DNA from: Symbiodinium natans
Taxonomy: Eukaryota; Sar; Dinophyceae; Suessiales; Symbiodiniaceae
DNA: 64,000 bases
Direction of reading: 5' to 3'
Assembly: GCA_905221605.1 (NCBI GenBank)
Contig: CAJNDS010002161.1
Coordinates: 506,033 to 570,032, forward strand
Shown: positions 55,746-64,000 of the stretch, piece by piece
Layout: the number at the start of each line of letters is the position of its first letter
Numbering within the stretch: the first letter of the stretch is position 1
Notes under the pieces: generated by a model
The model's database searches: none
The model's input: only the letters and a program-made list of their open reading frames with translations
Told to the model about the DNA's origin: nothing
Position numbers and translations under genes: made by a program

Positions 55746-57335
55746 CTAGTCTGAATAGCGAAGAACCCAGTTCTCGTATCGTCCAAACTCAACGCTGCGC
55801 ACTTTGCCACCCCTTTCCTGGACTTCCTGAATTTTATCTGAGAGCGACTGAGGGGCATTCGATAGCTTCCACGCCGGATGCTTTTCGTCGGCCCAGCGGA
55901 CAAACCACGCTGCGTCATCTACATCCCTGTCGAAGTCGCAATCGATTCGATCAAAATCATCGTCCATGTGATGGTCTATGCCAGATATGCTGAGGAAAGC
56001 GACAGAGCGATGTCTATTCGAGTTGAGCATGTTCTGCAAACTTCTCGGCAGCCCATTGTGTCGCCAGGCGCCACCTTCCCACGCAACGAACCATGAGCCC
56101 CTCGGCCCGAAAGCAACAAACGAACGGCGGCCGGAGTCTTGCACGGCCTCCGTAAAACTGCCCGGCCCACTCCACTGAGAACTCCCGTCCTTGAACTGCA
56201 CGTAGTAGGTTTGGTGCGAATCAGGACACAAAGCCGCCAGTACTGCATGCGACTGACGATATCCACGCCCATTTAGCTTGTTGAAGAGCTCTTGCGGAAT
56301 GCCTTTCCACGACTGGCCCTTGGCATAGTCCCAGAGCATGATGTAGCTACTATTTCCAAGAGCCACATGAAGCGCCTGCCTGTCAAAATTTTCAAGCACA
56401 TGGTCCTGGACATTGCAGGACTGGGCGGAGATCCTCGTGCCTCGGCTCTCTTCCGCCTCTCGCCTTTGCCGCTTTCGTCTCTGCTCCTCGCGTCGCGCCT
56501 CTTCCTGGCGCTCCTCCTCCTCCCGCTTTCGCTTCACGCTTGCCAGGCGCTCTTGCTCAAGCCGCTCTTCTTCAAGCTTTCGTTGGCGTTCCTCCTCCTT
56601 CCTGCGAGCTTCTCGCTCAGCTCGTTCAAGGATCGGCCGCGATATGGAGTCAAGGAGGGTCTTTCTGGCTTGCAACTTCACAATCTTGGCTTGCATGCTT
56701 GCAATGTCCTTGTGGAGGTCTTCCGCCGCCTGCTTCAACACTGCATCCTGGGCGGCATCATCGCTACACACCGACTGCGGCTGAGAGCCGTACACCTCAG
56801 GCTTTCTGCACGTAGCCCCTGGCGGCCCCGGTCTCCAGTTGTTGAGCTCTCTTTGAACACTGTACGGGAGTGTCGATACAAAATCATCACACGACGACCC
56901 CTTAGGGAGACCATGCAAGTCTGAAGTCGCCAGCACTTTCTTGCCCAGGCGAGAGGGATGGATGTAGCCTGAAAGCATCACAACTTGGTGCTTCACAGCA
57001 AAATTGTATGCCTTGGTACCATGCTTCACTCCATGCCGATGGCAAGCTTGGGAGTTTGAGACGTCAACGACCTTGGGGGGGGCCAAAATCTCACATTTGC
57101 TAGGCTCCGTGTTGGTGCAAGCTTGCGGCTTCAGGGACTTATTTCAGAGCTAGGGATTCTAGAGTTTCACCACTGCCTACCTGTCCAGAGAAACCCTGAA
57201 GATCGATCTCCACGATCTGGCGCTTCGAGTTTCTGCCGAACGCCTCTGCGTAGTAGAGGGCCACAAACGGTGAGACGGTCGTGTGCAAGTACTGGTTTGA
57301 CACCGATCCCTCCTCTAAAGCCTCCATGATGCTTC
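55746..57335 (-). CDS. ART-like N-terminus + coiled coil + tandem Trp-rich repeats (2 exons, 5' end open)
   Basis: Exon 57335-57181 joins exon 57071-55746 across a 109 bp GT-AG intron (CAG/GTAGGC at the donor, CCCCAAG/GTC at the acceptor), giving about 492 residues ending RYSD and TAG. The first 110 residues (YLHTTVSPFVALYYAEAF, IVEIDLQGFSGQ, NFAVKHQVVMLSGYI) follow the H-T-T...YA...hhxhDl...VhhhGxI pattern of small ART-like domains; this is inference. Next comes a highly charged coiled coil rich in Glu, Arg and Lys (EEERQRKLEEERLEQERLAS), then four to five repeats of about 40-60 residues. The clearest repeat reads VAFGPRGSWFVAWEGGAWRH followed by NGLPRSLQNMLN; another has WFVRWADEKHPAWKL. 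The repeats look like propeller or beta-repeat units of an unnamed family. This is the longest uninterrupted coding exon in the window. Upstream exons probably exist; a minus-strand frame at 57376-57624 is a possible but unproven one. Confidence 0.82.
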
Positions 57336-58163
57336 CTCAGTGGCAGGTGGGAGGAGGGGGCAATGGTGCAGCTGCTTACTTGTTGGGCCCCGCAAAACAT
57401 CTGCTGGTCTGGAAGTACCTACCGCACCTAGCTCGAACTGCAACACGACTGAAAGGCCGAGACAGTGTCGACACCACTCCAACTGCTTTACCCGTCCTTT
57501 CCTCAGTCAAAGGTTCGGGCCTAACCACATCCCCCAAAACATTATGCACTTTGTGCATTGTCCATGCAGTACCATCTGTGATGGCTGCCCTTATGCTGCT
57601 GACCCACTTGCAGAACTTTGCCAAGTCTGCCTAGAGTCGATTAGCACAGGGATCCCGTGCCCGCAAGCCCGCCAGGGTATCCTGGAGGAATCAAAACAGC
57701 TGTCACATTCCCAGACCCCTGGGAGGATCCAAAAAGAAGACCCCCTAATATTGCAACAGACAATTAAAAGACAACACAACCAAATAACTATATTGAAAAC
57801 ACATCAGGATTCTTGAAAAATGACCCAATAGTGGTGTAGGGTACTATTTGGCGCGATCTCAGACCCTGCTCCACCAGAAATAACCCTCAAGCTGAAAACT
57901 TGGGTCAGCGAGGAAGAAATGCTTATCACTGGCTGAACCATGTCAAGCCTTAAACCCTGAACCCTAAACCCTAAATTCCGTTTAGGGTTTAGGGTTTAGG
58001 GTTTAGGGTTTAGGGTTTAGGGTTTAGGGTTTAAACCCTAAAGCTTTTATCCCAGAATCGACCCATCCTGAACTGAAACATAACCGGTCGTCCTCGTCCT
58101 CCCGCAGCGCGCGGTACACGAAGCGCGGTATCAAGTTGGTAAGGCAGAGATGATCCTGGATGC

Positions 58164-58263
58164 CTAAACCCTAAACCCTAAACCCTAAACCCTAAACCCT
58201 AAACCCTAAACCCTAAACCCTAAACCCTAAACCCTAAACCCTAAACCCTAAACCCTAAACCCC
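58164..58263. repeat. CCCTAAA array
   Basis: About 100 bp of perfect units. Confidence 0.95.
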
Positions 58264-58446
58264 TAAACCCTCAACCCCTAATGCCCTAAACAGGTTCCTC
58301 ACCCCAGGTTCCGGCTTCAGTTGTGTCATACGGGGACCAAACATCTTACAGAGGGGCAAGCTTCCCTGCAGCCTGAGCCCTATGCCTATGACCCAGCTTG
58401 GTAGAAACCCTAAACCCTAAACCCTAAACCCTAAACCCTAAACCCT

Positions 58447-58530
58447 CCCAGTAAGCATGTGTTGATGGGGGTACCCGCTCTTTGGGTTGGTTTCTTTACA
58501 AGGGAAGCTTGAACCAGAAAAAAAAGGGGC
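58447..58530. mobile_element. Family 1 fragment
   Basis: CCCAGTAAGCATGTG, GGGGGTACCC, TTTACAAGGGAAGC and AAAAGGGGCAACC; both outer ends run into CCCTAAA arrays. Confidence 0.65.
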
Positions 58531-59111
58531 AACCCCCCAAGCCCTAAACCCTAAACCCCTAAACCCCTAAACCCTAAACCCTAAACCCTAAACCCTAAAC
58601 CCTAAACCCCAAACCCCAAACCAAGCCGATGGTATGGGACTCAAACCAGCAAGGCCGAGGCTCAAAGTAGCGTCCATTGTACACACCCGTCAGGGCCATG
58701 GCCGAGCTGCCGCAGCTGCGGTCGGATTTTCCAGTAGTCTTCTATACATGTACAGGGTTTAGGGTTTAGGGTTTAGGGTTTAGGGTTTAGGGTTTAGGGT
58801 TTAGGGTTTAGGGCTCCATCTTACCAGAACACATCTACCGCATCCGAGGGCTTTCCTGACCTGGGTCCTGCCCTCCCCACGGTGCGGCATTCAGGAGTTT
58901 GTCATGCTGCGCTGATTTCGAAGTTTTCTTGTGGCATGTAGTGGAAGAGGCTCCTAAACCCTAAACCCTAAACCCTAAACCCTAAACCCTAAACCCTAAA
59001 CCCTAAACCCCAAACCCTAAACCCTAAACCATAAACCCCTGGAGGGACAACTGCCGGCGGACTGTGGTGTGCGTCAAGAACTGCAGATGTTGGGAGTGAC
59101 TCCTGGTTGGG

Positions 59112-59222
59112 AACTTTGCATATAAACTAACTAAGAAGACTTCTTGGAATCTTGCATATAACTAATTCAGAAGACTTCTTGGAACTTTGCATATAATTAG
59201 TTAAGAAGACTTCTTGTCATCT
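59112..59222. repeat. Three tandem copies of a 36-39 bp unit
   Basis: TTTGCATATAAACTAACTAA, then GAAGACTTCTTGGAA, repeated three times with small changes. Each unit holds the palindrome AGAAGACTTCT. Confidence 0.88.
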
Positions 59223-61100
59223 TGTTTTGTGTGCTGAAAATATGAAAGTAGCTCACGCAAAAGCGATGTAGAACTGTGCATCAAAAGGATGGCCTCAAGG
59301 TGGCCAGAAGGGGGCCTCGAGCAAAAAAACCCTAAACCCTAAACCCTAAACCCTAAACCCTAAACCCTAAACCCTAAACCCTAAACCCTAAACCCTAAAC
59401 CCTAAACCTAAAATCAACCTCACAGAGGCGTCATCAAGAAAGGTGGAAAATGCCCCCCCTCACTTGGTGACTAGATCATTCTGTCGGGGATACTTCACGG
59501 GGAATTGAGTTCTTTCAATACGATGATATAAACAAAACGTAACCAAAAAACAATCAAAATATATATCAATGCAACCCTGAACCCTTAAAACCCAAAACCC
59601 AAAACCCTAAACCCGCAGACCTTTCGGGAAACGAGAAAAAAGACCATCAGAACCGAACCGGCAAGGCGACAGAGTTTAGGGTTGAGGGTTTAGGGTTTAG
59701 GGTTTAGGGTTTAGGGTGGAAGTTCAAGCAACAGCACAGGTGTAGACTCTAGAGGGCCTTGCAAGTACAGCGACTGGGACGCTCGATTCACATTGGCCCA
59801 TTTAGGGTTTAGGGTTTAGGGTTCAGGGTTTAGGGTTTAGGGTTTAGGGTGGAAGTTCAAGCTGAACTCAGTCGGGGTTCCGCCCAGCTTATCACCCTGC
59901 GCTGTCCTTCCTTACGCTTCGGCGTGAGCCTCTGAACCGTGCAGAACCCTCTAGGACCACAGACATGCAAAAGCCTATATATTGAACCCCCCCTTTCCCA
60001 AATCCCAAACCCCAAACCCTAAACCCTAAACCCCAAACACCCAACACCCAAACCCCAAACCCTAAACCCTAAACCCTAAACCCTAAACCCCAAACACCCA
60101 AACCACAAACCCTATAAAACCTACACAAAAGATACCGATTTTTAACAAACATCAGTCTCGCAGTTCAAAGCTTCAGTCCTGGGACGCCTCCTCACTGAAG
60201 GGGGACCTGGTCACAGCTGAAGGGATGCAGGGGTTTAGGGTTTAGGGTTTAGGGTTTAGGGTTTAGGGTTTGGGGTTTGGGTGTTTAGGGTTGAGGGTGT
60301 AGGGTTGAGGGTTTAGGGTTTAGGGTTTACGTCACATGGAGGGATGTGTAAAAAAATCACATCAGTTTTGAAGTAAACAGAGCAACTGTCTCAAGCACGC
60401 TAGGGGTTTTGTGGCTTGAGGCTCAGAAGCGCTCGAGTGTGTAGGGTTTGGTGCTCACAGTTTAGGGGCCTTGAGGTTCAAGCCACGACTATTTCGAATG
60501 CCCTGAAGCCTAAACCCTAAACCCTGAAGCCCGAACCCTAGATCCCAAACCCCAAACCCTGAAGCCCCAAACCCTAAACCCTAAACCCTAAACCCTAAAC
60601 CCGAAACCCTAAACCCTAAACCCTAAACCCTAAACCCTACACCCACCTTGGGCTGCCATTGCTCGCAAAGCTTCTGGAAGCCATCCCTGGCGGGCCGGCT
60701 CTGTTCAAGAAGGGTTTAGGGTTTAGGGTTTAGGGTTTAGGGTTTAGGGTTTAGGGATGAGGCAGCGGGGGCATGTGGGTGTGTGGGCCGGGGACCCTAA
60801 AGAAAAAGCGCTTCCGGCCAGGTTGCTGTCCTGAGGGCTTCGGGGTTCTGTTTGATGTCAGCAGGAGTAAGAAGCTTGAGCCCTTAGGGTTTAGGGTTTA
60901 GGGCTTAGGGCTTAGGGTTTAGGGTTTAGGGTCTAGGGTTTAGGGTTTAGGGCCTAGGGGTTTCAGGTTTCGGGCCCGAATGTCCCCCAAGCAGAAAGAC
61001 CTTGACAGCCCATTTGCTAATGGAAAGCTGGGCGTCCCAGGTACCCCCGATGTCCTCAACGCCCAGAAGCTCAGTTTGCAACCTGGAGAAAAAACCTAAA

Positions 61101-61194
61101 AGTCCATGTACCTGAACAGGGAATACTTGGGCCTTAAAGTACCTCCTAAATAGGGACGTTGGGGCCCCAGTGCATAATGATAAGGTACATGGAC
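61101..61194. mobile_element. Inverted-repeat element, AGTCCATGTACCT ends
   Basis: AGTCCATGTACCTGAACAGG at the left and AAGGTACATGGACC at the right; 94 bp. Confidence 0.75.
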
Positions 61195-61246
61195 CCTTAG
61201 GGAAGAGTTTCCCTTTTCTGTAGGGTTCAAGCCGGCTTGGTAGGGT

Positions 61247-61365
61247 TCACATGCGGATTTCCGAAAACTGGGGGCACCCCTCAAAACATCTCAAAATACC
61301 ACAATCATTCAAAGGAAACCCAAAAAGGGTATCCATATTTTCGGCAAAACCCCCATGTCGGATCC
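61247..61365. mobile_element. Family 3-like element
   Basis: CACATGCGGATTTCCGAAAA at the left and ATTTTCGGCAAAACCCCCAT at the right, with GGGGGCACCCC and GGGTATCC next to the stems. Confidence 0.6.
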
Positions 61366-61393
61366 TAGCCTTTTCGAAGAAGAAGGGAAGAAG

Positions 61394-61582
61394 CCCAAGC
61401 CCTAAGCCCTAAGCCCTAAGCCCTAAGCCCTAAGCCCTAAGCGCTACACCCTACACCCTACACCCTACACCCTACACCCTACACCCTACACCCTACACCC
61501 TACACCCTACACCCTACACCCTACACCCTACACCCTACACCCTAAACCCTAAACCCTAAACCCTAAACAAACCCTAAACCCT
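61394..61582. repeat. Three-block variant array CCCTAAG / CCCTACA / CCCTAAA
   Basis: About seven CCCTAAG units, then about fifteen CCCTACA units (61442-61541), then CCCTAAA. Sharp block borders show stepwise local expansion of single variants. Confidence 0.95.
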
Positions 61583-61692
61583 AGAACACGGAAAGAAGCA
61601 GTCTTCTGGGCACCTTGACTGGCCGCTGTGGTCGTGGCAGCCTGAGGACACAGCATGGCAGCGAGAGCACCAAGCCTCAACCCGGAGTCCCT

Positions 61693-61807
61693 AGCCCTAA
61701 ACCCTAAACCCTAAACCCTAAACCCTAAACCCTAAACCCTAAACCCTAAACCCTAAACCCTAAACCCTAAACCCTAAACCCTAAACCCTAAACCCTAAAC
61801 CCTAAAC
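61693..61807. repeat. CCCTAAA array
   Basis: About 115 bp of perfect units, separated from the previous array by a 110 bp unique spacer. Confidence 0.95.
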
Positions 61808-63000
61808 AAACCTGCCTGAAGACCTCTAAACCCTAAACCTGTGTTAAGGGTTTGGGGTTTCCGGTAATTTAGGGGCAGGCCAACCCCCCACCCCCCTGCA
61901 TAACAGTATCACTTCGGCTTGGGGTCGGGGTTTAGGGCTAATTGTTCATAAGGTTTTGGGAAGGGTGTCAAAGAAGGGCGGAACCCGAACCCCAAAACCT
62001 AAATCCTAAACCCTGCTAAACCCTAAACCCTAAACCCTGTACCGGGTGGAAGGGTTGAAGGGATTCAGGCTTTAGGGGTCCAGGGTTCGGGCTTTTTCCG
62101 TCAACGGCCTTCGGTAAAAGGGCCTTTAGGGGATGAAATAAGGGATCCAAACCCTAAACCTAAAACCTTCCAATAAGGGATGATATAAGCATCAAATAAG
62201 GGACTAAATACGGGACTAAATCAGGGATTCAACAAGGGACTAAGTAGGGGATCAAAAAAGGGAACTAAATAGGGGATTAAATAAGGGAGTACATAAAGGT
62301 TTGGTAAGGCATTCTAAAGGGGGCTGCAAGGGCTTCTTAAGAGGGTTGACGCGTATTCTTAGTTGCTGAGTTCATAAGCCCCAAAAAAGTATGCAACTTC
62401 ATTTCTATAGGGGGTTATCTAATTATAGTATCCCAACAGCCAAAAGTGTAAAGTGTACTCACTCAGCTACTCAGAATTTCACCAGCGCAGGTCAGTCGGA
62501 AGGGCTTGGAACTGGGCCTCGGAAGGGGAGGAGCCGAGGTCCTGCCGCCGTGGGCCATTTTGAGGCCAAGGGGTTTAGGGTTTTAGGGTTTAGGGTTTCG
62601 GGTTTTGGGGTTTTAGGGTTTAGGGCTAGGGTTTTAGGCTTGTGGGAACGGCGGAGTTGCGGACCCTGGAATCTCAACTTTGTGGTATAGAACCCTAAAC
62701 CCTAAACCCTAAACCCTAAACCCTAAACTTAAACCCTAAACCCTAAACCCTAAACCCTAAACCCTAAACCCTAAACCCTAAACCCTAAACCCTAAACCCT
62801 AAACCCTACACCGGCCCTAAGGGCCACCGAGACAGCAAGTGAACCCCTGAGCCCTCACCTAAACCCTAAACCCTGTAACCCTGGGAAGCCTGTAACCTGG
62901 TACCCCGAAACCCGAAACCCTAAACCCTAGGCCTTCGGACTTCGGACTCAAAAGCCGAGCTATGCACCCCAAGCGGCAAGCCCCAATGTTAGTCTCAGGA

Positions 63001-63152
63001 TAGTTACGTGGTCCCTTTGTCTGGGGGGTTTAGGGTTTAGGGTTTAGGGTTTTGTCTAGGCCCAAAAAAGGACCCCTTACATACCCCTGATATACCCGAT
63101 AAAACCCAAAGGCCCCTGCTTCACAACCCTTTAGCAAGGGACCATGTAACTA
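63001..63152. mobile_element. Inverted-repeat element with telomere-type units inside
   Basis: TAGTTACGTGGTCCCTTTG at the left and AAGGGACCATGTAACTA at the right; three TTTAGGG units sit at 63028-63050 and GACCCCTTACATACCCC is in the interior. Confidence 0.8.
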
Positions 63153-63715
63153 CCCTTAGAAAAGGGGACCTCTCGTACCCGAAACCCGAATTCTGCAACC
63201 CTAAACCCCACTAAACCCAGTAACCGTAAACCCTCAACCCTGTACCCCGAAACCCTGCAACCCTAAACCCTAAACCATGTAGCCCTAAACCCTAAACCCT
63301 GTAGCCCTAAACCCTAAACCCAGCAACCCTTAGCCCTGACCACTAGTCATGGGGTCTTGACTCCGGGCAGGTCTCCTCGATTCGGCTGCAAGAGGCATCG
63401 GACACCGGCGAGGCGAATGTCTGGCCATAGATAGCTGTCATGCGCGAAATCCCCGAAGCTACATGGGTTTAGGGTTTAGGGTTTAGGGTTTAGGGATAGA
63501 TGAATAAGTTACACCCTTGCGAAGCGAAATTCAGCCCGGAACCCTCAGCCCATTCTAGTGCAGGCTCTGTACCTTGTTCAAAAGCGGAAACTAACGTCAA
63601 GTAGGATGGCCCTTAAAACCCACTAAAAATATGCCTGAATATGATCTTCTTGAACCCAGTCAGGGACAAAATGACCCAAGGGCCTACCGAGTCAAGTGAT
63701 TGTTGGTTTTTGGGG

Positions 63716-63828
63716 CGTTGCCCCTTAAACTGACATTCCTTAATAGGGAGGATGGTAACCCCCATTATGATGGTAACCCCTATTATCATCCCTGTCAAGG
63801 ACTGTTAGTATAAGGGGGGAACACCAAC
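63716..63828. mobile_element. Family 2-like inverted-repeat element
   Basis: GTTGCCCCTTAAACTGACATTCC at the left; AAGGACTGTTAGTATAAGGG and GGAACACCAAC at the right; GGTAACCCCCATTATGAT is duplicated inside. Confidence 0.7.
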
Positions 63829-63837
63829 CTAACCCCT

Positions 63838-63987
63838 CTAAACCCTAAGCCCTAAGCCCTAAGCCCTAAACCCTAAGCCCTAAGCCCCACGCCCTAAGCC
63901 CTAAACCCTAAACCCTAAACCCTCAACCCTAAACCCTAAACCCTAAACCCTCAACCCTAAACCCTAAACCCTAAACCCTAAACCCTA
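63838..63987. repeat. CCCTAAG/CCCTAAA array
   Basis: Mixed units directly following the right end of an inverted-repeat element at 63828. Confidence 0.95.
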
Positions 63988-64000
63988 CTGGTGGGTTTAC

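Larger units (their letters stand above)
57840..63700. other. Array-dense region, no gene recognised
   Basis: Long perfect arrays, family 1 and 3 fragments, two other inverted-repeat elements and a 36-39 bp tandem repeat. A run of degenerate AATAGGGGATCAAATAAGGG-like units lies at 62165-62300. No exon could be supported. Confidence 0.5.
1..64000. repeat. Pervasive interstitial TTTAGGG/CCCTAAA arrays
   Basis: Arrays of the seven-base telomere-type unit recur every few hundred bases through the whole window, in both orientations, usually 3-20 units long. Degenerate units (TTTGGGG, TTTCGGG, TTCAGGG, CTTAGGG, GTGTAGGG) occur mostly at array edges. Because arrays of opposite orientation alternate and are separated by unique DNA, this is not a chromosome end. 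Spacers are frequently flanked by CCCTAAA on the left and TTTAGGG on the right, though the opposite arrangement also occurs, for example around 14500-14590. In the genes that could be assembled, arrays lie in introns or just outside the coding sequence, never inside an exon. Only the larger or unusual arrays are listed separately. Confidence 0.97.

Noticed and set aside
62560-62690. Dinoflagellate spliced-leader-like GGCCATTTTGAGGCCAAGG
   Set aside because: Only a partial resemblance to the conserved leader (CCATTTTGGCTCAAG); the central bases do not match.

Overview
The window looks like nuclear DNA of a dinoflagellate, most likely a Symbiodiniaceae-like alga. Four things support this. The telomere-type repeat is TTTAGGG. 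Reconstructed introns use GT, GC and GA donors, usually with a G after the acceptor AG. One gene belongs to a multi-pass membrane family with FWSHSW and RLWC-FEI motifs that I associate with dinoflagellates. The recognisable genes lie mainly on one strand (minus) and are broken into small exons. No bacterial operons, ribosome binding sites, rRNA, convincing tRNA or CRISPR are visible. Species cannot be assigned from sequence alone.

The dominant feature is not genes but TTTAGGG/CCCTAAA arrays. More than a hundred interstitial arrays of about 20-250 bp, in both orientations, occur every few hundred bases from end to end. The 60-250 bp spacers between them are unique sequence, and many read like exons. 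Most long ORFs in the window are artefacts of the repeats or the antisense of exons.

Layout. 1-21300: repeat arrays, small inverted-repeat elements and isolated exon-like spacers, with no complete gene assembled. 21310-27273 (minus): the C-terminal 153 residues of an ADP-ribosyltransferase-like protein in seven exons, with introns full of telomere-type arrays. 28101-31437 (minus): a nearly complete seven-exon gene of about 490-500 residues for a multi-pass membrane protein with TIR-like motifs. One of its introns is a 114 bp inverted-repeat element with a 5 bp target duplication, i.e. an introner. 31600-47600: arrays, elements and low-complexity tracts; no gene recognised. 47606-49169 (minus): exons of a Lys/Ala/Arg-rich protein. 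50860-51107 (minus): isolated coding-like exon(s). 54676-55126 (minus): pieces of a membrane/coiled-coil protein. 55746-57335 (minus): a two-exon gene for an ART-like plus coiled-coil plus repeat protein. 57840-64000: arrays and elements, no gene recognised.

Two linked observations stand out. First, telomere-type arrays sit inside introns and can supply or abut the splice sites: ART intron 1 starts GTTTTCGGGTTTAGG and ends CCCTAAACCCTAAG. Second, a multicopy mobile element has become a spliced intron, and the empty-site reading frame can still be read. Exon joins were worked out by hand from frame, splice signals and family pattern; transcript data would settle them.
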